Below are positions 1-5,135 of a stretch of DNA of 5,732 nt, piece after piece. Origin of the DNA: an uncultured Collinsella sp. (GTDB lineage Bacteria; Actinomycetota; Coriobacteriia; Coriobacteriales; Coriobacteriaceae). The translations under genes were made by a program, and so were the position numbers. Every line of letters begins with the position of its first letter. Within the stretch, counting starts at the first letter, position 1. Where the stretch lies: the NCBI GenBank assembly GCA_900757285.1, contig CAAENI010000019.1, positions 1-5,732 on the forward strand. The letters are read 5' to 3'. Under the pieces are notes generated by a model. It worked only from the letters and a program-made list of their open reading frames with translations, ran no database searches and was not told the DNA's origin.

Positions 1-1
1 C

Positions 2-118
2 ACCTACATCGTGTTCAACTACGGCCAGGCCATGGCGCCCGACGCTTCGTGCGAGACGATTCTCGTTGACGGCGATATGGCCCCGGCTTTCGAGGAGATT
101 GCCCAATGCCGTCTCTAG
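2..118 (+). CDS. 3' end of a gene upstream of the sirtuin; possibly a sirtuin or macrodomain protein (partial)
   Basis: An open frame enters from the left edge and ends at TAG 116-118, giving 38 residues. It begins TYIVFNYGQAMAPD and ends with ILVDGDMAPAFEEIAQ. It overlaps the next gene by 13 bases (106-118), so the two are almost certainly co-transcribed and translationally coupled. The hydrophobic strand followed by N, then a variable loop, an 'ILVDGD' strand and a final helix resembles the C-terminal end of a Sir2 Rossmann domain (VxxN...xxxGDxxxxxxEL). SirTM genes are also commonly preceded by a zinc macrodomain protein, whose end also carries an 'IxFN' strand, but the roughly 30 residues after that strand seem long for one. 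I cannot decide from this fragment; product identity is inference, the reading frame is direct observation. Confidence 0.5.
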   Translation, partial: TYIVFNYGQAMAPDASCETILVDGDMAPAFEEIAQCRL

Positions 119-954
119 AGAGGGAAGCGTATAGGCTTCGAAGCCTTATCGACGATGCCGACGCCATCATCGTCGGCATCGGCTCGGGCATGTCAAGCGC
201 CGCCGGGTTCAACCATTACAACCGCGCAGGCATGGCGCGCGCCGGAATGACGGACTGGCAGCAAGCCTTTGGCTTCAAGAGTCTTTTTGACGGCTTTTAC
301 CACCTCTACCCCAGCCTCGAGCAGCAATGGGCCTACTACGCGCGATATATCGACTTCATGCTGCGCGAGCCGACCTCGCAGCCCTATCTCGACCTACGGT
401 CCCTCATCGGCCATAAGGACTACTTCATCCTGAGCACCAATGTGGACACCCAAGTCGAGAAGACGTTTCCCACCGAGAGGATCTGCAACTATCAGGGAAG
501 CTTCGCGCACCTTCAATGCAAGCAGCCATGCTGCGACGGGCTCTTCGAGGCGAGCCCCTACGTCGAGCGCATGCTCGCGGGCATGGCGGGGTTCGAGGTC
601 CGCAGCGAGGATGTCCCCCGATGCCCGCATTGCGGCTGGCAGCTTGTGCCGTGGGTGCGCGACGACACGTTTCTGCAGGGTGCGGCATGGCGCGAGAGCC
701 TCGGACGATACGAGCGCTTCGTGCGCGAGCGCAGCGATCGCCGCGTGCTGTTGCTGGAGCTCGGCGTGGGCGAGATGACCCCGGGCATCATCACGCTCCC
801 GTTCTGGAGCATGACCGCGAAGCTGCCGGATGCGCACCTGTTGAGCGTAAATATCTCGGGCGACTCAGCTCCGCTGCAGCTTGGAAGCAAGGCAGAGGCG
901 ATTCAGGCCGATTTGAGCACGCTGCTCTCGGCGGCGCGGGCAGGTGGCGAGTAA
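106..954 (+). CDS. Class M-type sirtuin (SirTM), NAD-dependent protein ADP-ribosyltransferase-like
   Basis: A 282-residue sirtuin-fold protein. Visible elements are the NAD-binding GIGSGMSSAAGF segment (residues 24-35), the STNVDTQ segment with N112 and D114, and the YQGS segment with Q130, where classical deacetylases have the catalytic His. A zinc ribbon follows, with C138, C142/C143, C173 and C176, then a second Rossmann part ending in a VNISGD strand. Replacement of His by Gln is the hallmark of class M sirtuins, which in Staphylococcus and Streptococcus ADP-ribosylate lipoylated GcvH-L rather than deacetylate. The ATG at 106 is supported by AGGAG at 93-97, eight bases upstream. It overlaps the preceding gene by 13 bases. 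The lipoyl carrier, lipoate ligase and macrodomain partners expected for this class are not visible and would have to lie left of the window. Family assignment is strong; the ADP-ribosylation activity is inferred from the family. Confidence 0.85.
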   Translation: MPSLEREAYRLRSLIDDADAIIVGIGSGMSSAAGFNHYNRAGMARAGMTDWQQAFGFKSLFDGFYHLYPSLEQQWAYYARYIDFMLREPTSQPYLDLRSLIGHKDYFILSTNVDTQVEKTFPTERICNYQGSFAHLQCKQPCCDGLFEASPYVERMLAGMAGFEVRSEDVPRCPHCGWQLVPWVRDDTFLQGAAWRESLGRYERFVRERSDRRVLLLELGVGEMTPGIITLPFWSMTAKLPDAHLLSVNISGDSAPLQLGSKAEAIQADLSTLLSAARAGGE

Positions 955-989
955 CGCGGAGCGGTAGACGCGCAATGAGGTTTTAGCCG

Positions 990-1019
990 CAGCCTCCGAA
1001 TGAGAGGGCTCGGAGGCTG
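990..1019. terminator. Perfect 10-bp hairpin at the convergent sirtuin/TetR junction
   Basis: CAGCCTCCGA (990-999) and TCGGAGGCTG (1010-1019) are perfect inverted arms around a 10-base loop. The structure sits 36 bases after the sirtuin stop and 19 bases after the regulator stop, between genes that converge. It has no clear U-tract on either side, so it is a candidate bidirectional terminator or mRNA-end stabiliser rather than a textbook intrinsic terminator. Confidence 0.5.
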
Positions 1020-1037
1020 GTATTCCTGAATCGCAGG

Positions 1038-1598
1038 TCACGATGGGTTATCGGAATCGCGAAGAGCGGATACCGCCAGTAAGCCTCCTTCGGAATAGGC
1101 GTTGAGCAGCTCCTGGGCATGGGCGAACTCGGGGCCTCGTCTCCAGCCGAGCAGGCGGTTGACGGCCAGATTGCCCTGGACGTTGTGGACGAAGAGCAGG
1201 AAGGCGTCTTCGCGTGAAAGCCCTGTTTTCTCCATGACCCAGGGAACCATCTGCTCCGCTCCGCGTTCTATGACGCGCTGGGCTACGCGAGCGTATGCGT
1301 CGCTGTCCGAATAAAGCAGGCGATAATCGCCGTCTGCCGGCGGACGCTGGCAAAGCGTTGCCGATTCAACCCCCTCAAGCGGGGGAGCCGCTGCCAATGC
1401 CTCGTCGATAAGCGCATCGAGCAGCGCGTACTTATCCTCGTAATGCAGATAGAACGTTCCCCGGTTGATCTCGGCGCGGCGGCAGATGTCCGCCACCGTC
1501 ATCTTCGCGAAGCCGACCTCGGCCGGCAGCGCGAAGAACGCCTCCTGTATGACCGAGAGGGTGTAGCGCCGCCGGCGGTCGATCTTGGTTTCTCCCAT
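1038..1598 (-). CDS. TetR/AcrR-family transcriptional regulator
   Basis: A 186-residue protein of usual TetR length. The N-terminal helix-turn-helix is clear: a basic start (KIDRRRRYTL), then MTVADICRRAEINRGTFYLHY at about residues 33-53 and the KYALLDALIDEAL helix. The rest is a helical ligand/dimer domain of no recognisable subfamily. The frame stays open upstream to 1739, but the ATG at 1598-1596 is preferred: TTGGAGAGG lies just upstream (GGAG five bases from the ATG), and the upstream part of the open frame crosses the promoter region. The gene points away from the radical SAM operon, and a near-perfect dyad lies between the two, so autorepression and repression of that operon are likely. 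The inducer is unknown. The radical SAM mobile pair as I know it is usually listed with a MarR-type regulator, so a TetR partner would be a substitution, or a host gene next to the insertion. Confidence 0.88.
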   Translation of the reverse strand: MGETKIDRRRRYTLSVIQEAFFALPAEVGFAKMTVADICRRAEINRGTFYLHYEDKYALLDALIDEALAAAPPLEGVESATLCQRPPADGDYRLLYSDSDAYARVAQRVIERGAEQMVPWVMEKTGLSREDAFLLFVHNVQGNLAVNRLLGWRRGPEFAHAQELLNAYSEGGLLAVSALRDSDNPS

Positions 1599-1702
1599 CG
1601 CCTCTCCAATCTGAGTCGTTTGACAATGTCCAGTAGCTGTTCGTTTATCGACAGGTGCACGCGTTTGTTCATTGCCCCTGCGAAAATCAACAAGGATACT
1701 GT

Positions 1703-1722
1703 TTATAGACACATGTTTATAA
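1703..1722. promoter_or_regulatory. Candidate TetR operator: 20-bp dyad over both -10 boxes
   Basis: TTATAGACA-CA-TGTTTATAA is a dyad with 9-bp half-sites and a single mismatched pair (G1708/T1717). It covers most of the - strand -10 (1702-1707) and of the + strand -10 (1718-1723). The size, symmetry and position between divergent genes fit a TetR dimer site that represses both directions. A partial second copy of one arm, GTTTATCGACA, lies at 1643-1653 (compare GTTTATAGACA at 1701-1711), inside the regulator leader. The repeats are directly visible; binding is inference. Confidence 0.55.
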
Positions 1723-1723
1723 T
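1718..1723 (+). promoter_or_regulatory. Predicted -10 element of the radical SAM operon
   Basis: A perfect TATAAT at 1718-1723 points towards the operon. No good -35 is present at 16-18 bases upstream (GATACT at 17), so the promoter may be weak or need an activator. Transcription would start near 1730, only about 18 bases before the putative CTG start at 1748. The box lies inside the spacer of the opposing promoter, so the two promoters cannot be occupied independently. Confidence 0.5.
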
Positions 1724-1747
1724 AGTTGAAAGGGAGCAAGGATAACC

Positions 1748-1942
1748 CTGTACGAGAAGCTCGGCATCGGGCTTGTCAGCCGATCGTTTTCCCATCGGGC
1801 CGTCTATCGAAACGGCGGCACGTCATACGATTTGAGCGATTGCGAGCCTGCTGCTTGCAAGCAAGATATCGAGGCTTTTGCCCGCAAGGTGGGGGAGGCT
1901 GATTGCGTGTTTACGGGAGAGGCAGGTAGGCAGGCGTTATGA
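1748..1942 (+). CDS. 64-residue ORF of unknown function with a non-ATG (CTG) start, coupled to radical SAM A
   Basis: An open frame of 64 codons, starting LYEKLGIGLVSRSF and ending CVFTGEAGRQAL, closes with TGA 1940-1942, which overlaps the radical SAM A ATG (1939-1941) as ATGA. There is no ATG in the frame. CTG 1748 has AAGGA (1738-1742) five bases upstream. ATA 1742 lies five bases after GGGAG (1732-1736), so the original start could have been an ATG that mutated to ATA. A perfect TATAAT lies 24 bases before the CTG. The residues are mixed, with two internal Cys pairs loosely spaced (C32, C37, C53), and there is no membrane segment or motif I recognise. It may be a genuine small first gene of the operon, a leader ORF that couples translation, or a 5'-truncated relic. 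The stop-start overlap is the main evidence that it matters. Confidence 0.45.
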   Translation: MYEKLGIGLVSRSFSHRAVYRNGGTSYDLSDCEPAACKQDIEAFARKVGEADCVFTGEAGRQAL

Positions 1943-2628
1943 GCATCTGCATCAAAAATCAGATTCAGAATATGAATATCGTCATCGGCTGCACGGTGGG
2001 ATGTCCATATTGCTATGCCCGTAACAATGTGAAACGTTGGCATATGATTGACGACTTCGCTGATCCTGCGTTCTTCCCGAGCAAGCTCAAGATGATGGAA
2101 AAGAAACGCCCGCAGAACTTTCTCCTTACCGGCATGAGCGATCTCTCCGGGTGGAAGCTGGAATGGCGAGACGAGGTATTTGCAAAGATCCATGAGAATC
2201 CACAGCATCAGTTCCTGTTCCTGACCAAGAGACCCGATTTGCTGGATTTAGATACCGACCTGGAAAACGCATGGTTCGGCGTTACGGTGACGAGGAAAGC
2301 GGAGCTGTGGCGTATCGACGCCCTTCGGAAAAACGTCAAAGCAAATCACTTCTTCGTTACTTTTGAGCCGCTATTCGACGATCCCGGTACGGTCGACCTT
2401 TCCGGAATCAACTGGATCGTCGTCGGTACCATGACCGGGGCGCAGAGCAGGAAGGTTCATACGGAACCGGAGTGGGCATGGTCTTTGACGGACCAGGCGC
2501 ACGCGCTTGGCATTCCAATGTTTATGAAGGAAGACCTCGTCTCTGTCATAGGGGACGAAAACATGATTCAGGAATTGCCGGAAGAATTCGAAAGAGTGCT
2601 GGAGGTGCAGAGAACATGGCGGAAGTGA
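1939..2628 (+). CDS. Radical SAM mobile pair protein A (DUF5131/Gp37-Gp68-like)
   Basis: A 229-residue radical SAM protein. The [4Fe-4S]/SAM-binding motif is CTVGCPYC with C18, C22 and C25 (CX3CX2C). Downstream landmarks match the DUF5131 (phage Gp37/Gp68) pattern: LTGMSDL (64-70), FLFLTKRPDLL (92-102), WFGVTV (112-117), TFEPLF (141-146), INWIVVGTMTGAQSR (157-171) and the GIPMFMKEDL (191-200) near the end. The protein should cleave SAM to a 5'-deoxyadenosyl radical; its substrate is unknown. The start at 1939 is fixed by ATGA overlap with the preceding ORF; its own ribosome site is weak (AGG repeats at 1925-1934), so coupling is likely. Its end overlaps radical SAM B by 13 bases. One 60-base line counts 48% GC, far below the 70% counted in the sirtuin, which suggests transfer. 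Identity with NCBI's 'radical SAM mobile pair protein A' is from memory, not a search. Confidence 0.82.
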   Translation: MSICIKNQIQNMNIVIGCTVGCPYCYARNNVKRWHMIDDFADPAFFPSKLKMMEKKRPQNFLLTGMSDLSGWKLEWRDEVFAKIHENPQHQFLFLTKRPDLLDLDTDLENAWFGVTVTRKAELWRIDALRKNVKANHFFVTFEPLFDDPGTVDLSGINWIVVGTMTGAQSRKVHTEPEWAWSLTDQAHALGIPMFMKEDLVSVIGDENMIQELPEEFERVLEVQRTWRK

Positions 2629-3524
2629 TCGATGGAATCCTCATCAATGAGGTGGAAGCAAAGAACATCATGACCAAGTCCAGCCTGCCGGTGGGCGGCT
2701 ACTCGGTCAATCCCTATGTAGGCTGCACGCATGCCTGCAAGTATTGCTATGCCTCCTTTATGAAGCGCTTTACCGGACACAAGGAGGAATGGGGCACCTT
2801 TCTTGATGTGAAGCATTGGCCGGAAATCAAGAATCCGAAGAAATACGCTGGACAGCGGGTGGTTATCGGTTCTGTGACGGATGGCTACAATCCACAGGAG
2901 GAGCGATTCGGGAATACCAGGAAACTCCTGGAGCAGCTGATTGGCAGCGATGCAGATATTCTGATCTGCACAAAGTCCGATCTTGTGGTACGGGATATCG
3001 ATCTGCTGAAGAAGCTTGGACGAGTGACCGTTTCATGGTCGATCAACACGCTGGATGAGAACTTCAAGAACGATATGGACTCCGCGTCGAGCATCGAGCG
3101 TCGTATCGCCGCTATGAAGCAGGTGTATGACGAAGGTATCCGTACGGTCTGCTTCGTGTCCCCGGTATTTCCCGGCATCACGGATTTTGAGATGATTTTT
3201 GAGCGAGTAAAGGATCGGTGCGATTTGTTTTGGCTCGAAAATCTCAATCTTCGGGGTGGCTTCAAAAAAGCGATCCTGGATTATATCGCCGAGAAACATC
3301 CCGATCTCGTACCGCTTTACGATGAGATCTATAACAAGCGCAACCGTAGCTATTTTGAAGCGCTTGAAGTAAAAGCCGAGGAAATGGCCAAGAAGTACGA
3401 TTGCCCCTTTGTGGACAACGAAATGCCTTATGGCAGAGTCCCCCAGGGGCATCCGGTGATCGTGGACTACTTCTATCACGAGGAAGTCCGAGGGTCAGAT
3501 AATAGCGGAAAAAGAAATCGTTAA
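2616..3524 (+). CDS. Radical SAM mobile pair protein B (SPL/Rv2578c-like)
   Basis: A 302-residue radical SAM protein with CTHACKYC (C37, C41, C44; CX3CX2C) set in NPYVGC...YCYA, as in the spore photoproduct lyase/Rv2578c branch. GSVTDGYNPQE (85-95) corresponds to the 'TDPYQPxE' segment of that branch. CTKSD (118-122), VSWSINTLDE (139-148), VSPVFPGITD (181-190) and FWLENLNLRGG (205-215) are the successive barrel strands. No extra Cys cluster for an auxiliary cluster is evident. The frame is open to 2472, but ATG 2616 is chosen because GGAGGTG (2601-2607) lies eight bases upstream and the NPYVGC domain begins at the expected distance. It overlaps protein A by 13 bases, implying obligate co-expression. 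Substrate unknown; nucleic acid or protein modification are both possible by family analogy. Confidence 0.85.
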   Translation: MAEVIDGILINEVEAKNIMTKSSLPVGGYSVNPYVGCTHACKYCYASFMKRFTGHKEEWGTFLDVKHWPEIKNPKKYAGQRVVIGSVTDGYNPQEERFGNTRKLLEQLIGSDADILICTKSDLVVRDIDLLKKLGRVTVSWSINTLDENFKNDMDSASSIERRIAAMKQVYDEGIRTVCFVSPVFPGITDFEMIFERVKDRCDLFWLENLNLRGGFKKAILDYIAEKHPDLVPLYDEIYNKRNRSYFEALEVKAEEMAKKYDCPFVDNEMPYGRVPQGHPVIVDYFYHEEVRGSDNSGKRNR

Positions 3525-3766
3525 ACGGAAACCGACGACGATTCGCTCGAGCGATTAGCGTCCACGCGTGGCTTCTGCCGATTGGCGCAACGGGCGACGG
3601 ATTAAGGGATCGCTCGGGCGGATGATCCCGCTGCAGTACAGGCGGTCGCTCAATTTAGCGGCATGAGCGTTTTCGCACGGAAAACCAGTATCCCCTGTGC
3701 CGAGTTTAATCGTAGCGAATACAATGGGCACTGAGCATCAATCGAAAGTAGTCGATGGAGATGGAT
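3525..3766. other. Intergenic region with several short palindromes
   Basis: No coding frame is convincing here. It contains the perfect palindromes TCGCTCGAGCGA (3543-3554) and CCACGCGTGG (3562-3571), a second near-copy TCGCTCGGGCGG at 3610-3621, and the inverted repeat GGGATC (3606-3611)/GATCCC (3624-3629) with a 12-base loop. None is followed by a U-tract, so no intrinsic terminator for the radical SAM operon is evident. TACAAT at 3720-3725 is a possible -10 for the acetyltransferase, without a good -35. GC content rises again here, so the right-hand edge of any transferred radical SAM segment probably lies in this strip. Confidence 0.4.
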
Positions 3767-4315
3767 ATGCAACTGGCAACCGGGCGGCTGATACTGCGCC
3801 CATGGGCCGAAACGGACGCAGAGGACCTGTACAGATACGCGAAGGACGACAGGGTGGGGCCGATTGCCGGCTGGCCGCCTCACTCGAGCGTTGACGACAG
3901 CGCCGAAATCATCCGCACCGTGTTTTCCGCGCCGGAGACGTACGCCGTTTGCCTGAAGGAAGACAACAGGGCCATCGGAAGCATAGGGTTGATGATCGGT
4001 GCGCGGTCCGACAAGGAAATCCCGGACACCGAGGGGGAGATCGGCTACTGGATCGGTGTCCCGTTCTGGGGCAAGGGGCTGATACCGGAGGCGACTCAAG
4101 AGCTCATTCGCCATGGTTTCGAGGACTTGAAACTGGACAAAATCTGGTGCGGGTATTTCGACGGGAACGAGAAATCGAAACGCGTTCAGGAAAAATGCGG
4201 CTTTGTATGGCACCACACCCGCAAGGACGTCTGCTGCGAGCTGATGGGCGACATCCGTACAGAACAGATCACTTGCCTGACGAGAAGCGATTGGCTGAGT
4301 CAGTCTAAAGCTTGA
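3767..4315 (+). CDS. GNAT-family N-acetyltransferase (RimJ/RimL type)
   Basis: A 182-residue single-domain GNAT enzyme that would transfer acetyl from acetyl-CoA to an amine. It opens with the typical MQLATGRLILRPW of the Acetyltransf_3 (RimJ/RimL) group. EGEIGYWIG (89-97) is the β4 strand, PFWGKGLIPEA (99-109) the pyrophosphate-binding loop and helix, and NEKSKRVQEKCGF (134-146) the conserved C-terminal element. Length is normal. Three ATGs occur in frame (3755, 3761, 3767); 3767 is preferred because GGAG (3757-3760) lies six bases upstream and the family N-terminus begins there. The substrate cannot be told: ribosomal protein termini, antibiotics or small amines are all known in this group. 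It appears to be monocistronic and is followed by a hairpin. Confidence 0.85.
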   Translation: MQLATGRLILRPWAETDAEDLYRYAKDDRVGPIAGWPPHSSVDDSAEIIRTVFSAPETYAVCLKEDNRAIGSIGLMIGARSDKEIPDTEGEIGYWIGVPFWGKGLIPEATQELIRHGFEDLKLDKIWCGYFDGNEKSKRVQEKCGFVWHHTRKDVCCELMGDIRTEQITCLTRSDWLSQSKA

Positions 4316-4325
4316 TATGCAACAT

Positions 4326-4351
4326 GGGTTCTGCGAGTAGCTCGCAAACCC
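4326..4351 (+). terminator. Hairpin just after the acetyltransferase gene
   Basis: GGGTT-CT-GCGAG, loop TAG, CTCGC-A-AACCC forms two 5-bp stems separated by a small internal loop, starting ten bases after the stop codon. There is no U-tract, so it could stabilise the mRNA end or act as a Rho-assisted stop. Confidence 0.35.
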
Positions 4352-4524
4352 CAGGTCGCAAGTCTTCGTCATCGGTGAGCAAAGTGAGTGGTCTCAGGTG
4401 GCTTGCCTATGGGCTGGCGCGCAGGCTGGGGCTTCGCCATTGGAGCGATCGTTTCATGTACTTGCCTTTTCGCACAGCCCATGATTTAAAAATAATTGGT
4501 TTTCCGCAAGCAAGGCTTCCAAGT

Positions 4525-4553
4525 GCCAGGGACGTTTTCCCCGGCTTTTTCTT
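4525..4553 (+). terminator. Intrinsic (Rho-independent) terminator
   Basis: GCCAGGG (4525-4531) pairs with CCCCGGC (4539-4545) over seven positions with one A·C mismatch, with loop ACGTTTT, followed directly by TTTTTCTT (4546-4553). It is the only textbook terminator seen on the + strand. It lies 210 bases after the acetyltransferase stop, so it may end read-through from that gene or belong to a gene since lost from 4316-4524. Confidence 0.65.
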
Positions 4554-4620
4554 ATCCAGTTGAGCGCACTTGCCGTCCAGGTCGTCAGATAACGAAGGCA
4601 AGCAGCATAGTCATTGGGAT

Positions 4621-4650
4621 CGTTCTTAAATGACTAGTCGTTAAAGAACG
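4621..4650. repeat. 30-bp near-perfect palindrome
   Basis: The two 15-base halves are reverse complements except for two mismatched pairs (13 of 15 pairs match). The outer arms are CGTTCTT and AAGAACG, and the centre is GACTAGTC. After two mismatched pairs, GGG (4616-4618) and CCC (4653-4655) extend the symmetry. It lies 10 bases from the stop of the broken GyrI-like gene on its downstream side. It could be a bidirectional transcript-end hairpin, an operator or the footprint of a small mobile element; it has no U-tract. Confidence 0.6.
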
Positions 4651-4660
4651 TCCCCGACCG

Positions 4661-4996
4661 CTAACTATCGCAAGTGACGAAATCGGGCAGGCGGATGCAC
4701 GAGATAAAGTTGAAGTCGTCTTTCCTCGTGTAATCGATCTCGCCATCGGCGCGGTCTTGCCACCAGAAGCCCTCGAGCGGCGGCACGACGAAGTCGAAAT
4801 AGCCTTCGATTTCCCGCAGGCTCTTCTTCGACATCTTTATGGTATAGGCAACGCCGTAGAGCAGCGGCAACGCGTTCTGCTACGCGCCGCCTTCGGCATT
4901 GGGATCGCCCTTGCCCCGCACGGCAACGTAGCTCATAGACGGAACGATCAGAATGCTCGGCTTGTCAGGCGGTTTGCCCGCGATGTTGTAGCGCAC
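4661..4996 (-). pseudogene. Decayed GyrI-like small-molecule-binding protein
   Basis: On the - strand, one reading frame gives RYNIAGKPPDKPSILIVP, then SYVAVRGKGDPNAEGGA, then an in-frame TAG (4882-4880), then QNALPLLYGVAYTIKMSKK, GYFDFVVPPLEGFWW and FNFISCIRLPDFVT, and ends at TAG 4663-4661. These segments follow the GyrI-like family in order (RGKGDPN, LYG.AYTIKMS, VPPLEGxWW, IRLPDFVT). The family normally has Tyr where the TAG stands (GGAYQ), so a single base change from TAC or TAT explains it. Full-length members are about 200 residues. Here about 111 codons remain, and homology stops after DFVT at about 4673. No credible start with a ribosome site is seen at the N-terminus. Intact relatives bind or hydrolyse small molecules, and some hydrolyse cyclopropanoid drugs; this copy is probably inactive. 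Confidence 0.82.
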
Positions 4997-5087
4997 CGTA
5001 GACGCTGATGGAGATGGCTGCGCGCAGGCACGAGTGCTCCGCCGCACCTCATGGCCTGTTTCTCGGGTATTTGGGGCGCGCGGCGTT

Positions 5088-5127
5088 AAAAAATGTGAAG
5101 CGGTTCCGCATGGCTCGAGACTGAGCC
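5088..5127 (-). terminator. Probable terminator after the ToxN-like gene
   Basis: Read on the - strand, GGCTC (5127-5123) and GAGCC (5116-5112) form a 5-bp stem with a six-base loop. The short palindrome GCGGAACCGC (5109-5100) follows, and then a run of six T (5093-5088). The T-run follows the second palindrome by six bases, so efficiency is uncertain, but the position after the toxin stop fits. Confidence 0.4.
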
Positions 5128-5135
5128 GAGGTGCT

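Larger units (their letters stand above)
1702..1730 (-). promoter_or_regulatory. Predicted promoter of the TetR gene
   Basis: Read on the - strand, TTCAAC (1730-1725) and TATAAA (1707-1702) are separated by exactly 17 bases. The -10 is near consensus and the -35 is weak. Transcription would begin near 1695, giving a leader of about 97 nt before the regulator ATG. Confidence 0.5.
4316..4660. other. 345-base stretch without a convincing gene
   Basis: Frames of 64-83 codons are present on both strands but lack ribosome sites and recognisable sequence. The stretch holds the hairpin at 4326-4351, an A/T-rich patch (about 4484-4504), an intrinsic terminator at 4525-4553 and the long near-palindrome at 4621-4650. 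It may be debris left by deletion, since the gene to its right is truncated at this border. Confidence 0.5.

Noticed and set aside
394..837. 147-codon open frame on the - strand
   Set aside because: Shadow frame inside the high-GC sirtuin gene; composition-driven.
1599..1739. Longer N-terminus for the TetR protein (start at 1739)
   Set aside because: It would run across the predicted promoter and operator; the ATG at 1598 has a good ribosome site and gives the normal TetR length.
1804..2208. 134-codon open frame on the - strand
   Set aside because: Antisense to the small ORF and radical SAM A; no ribosome site or motif.
3033..3479. 148-codon open frame on the - strand
   Set aside because: Shadow of radical SAM B, whose motifs are unambiguous on the + strand.
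3543..3571. Palindromes as a terminator for the radical SAM operon
   Set aside because: The perfect palindromes leave almost no loop and have no U-tract, so they are recorded only as intergenic palindromes.
3650..4372. 240-codon open frame on the - strand
   Set aside because: It lies antisense over the acetyltransferase gene, which has clear GNAT motifs in its own frame; the - strand translation shows no recognisable family features.
4312..4563. 83-codon + strand frame after the acetyltransferase
   Set aside because: No ribosome site, low-complexity Ser-rich start, no known domain, and it ends in the terminator.
4407..4601. 64-codon - strand frame
   Set aside because: Runs through the + strand terminator hairpin and shows no family features.
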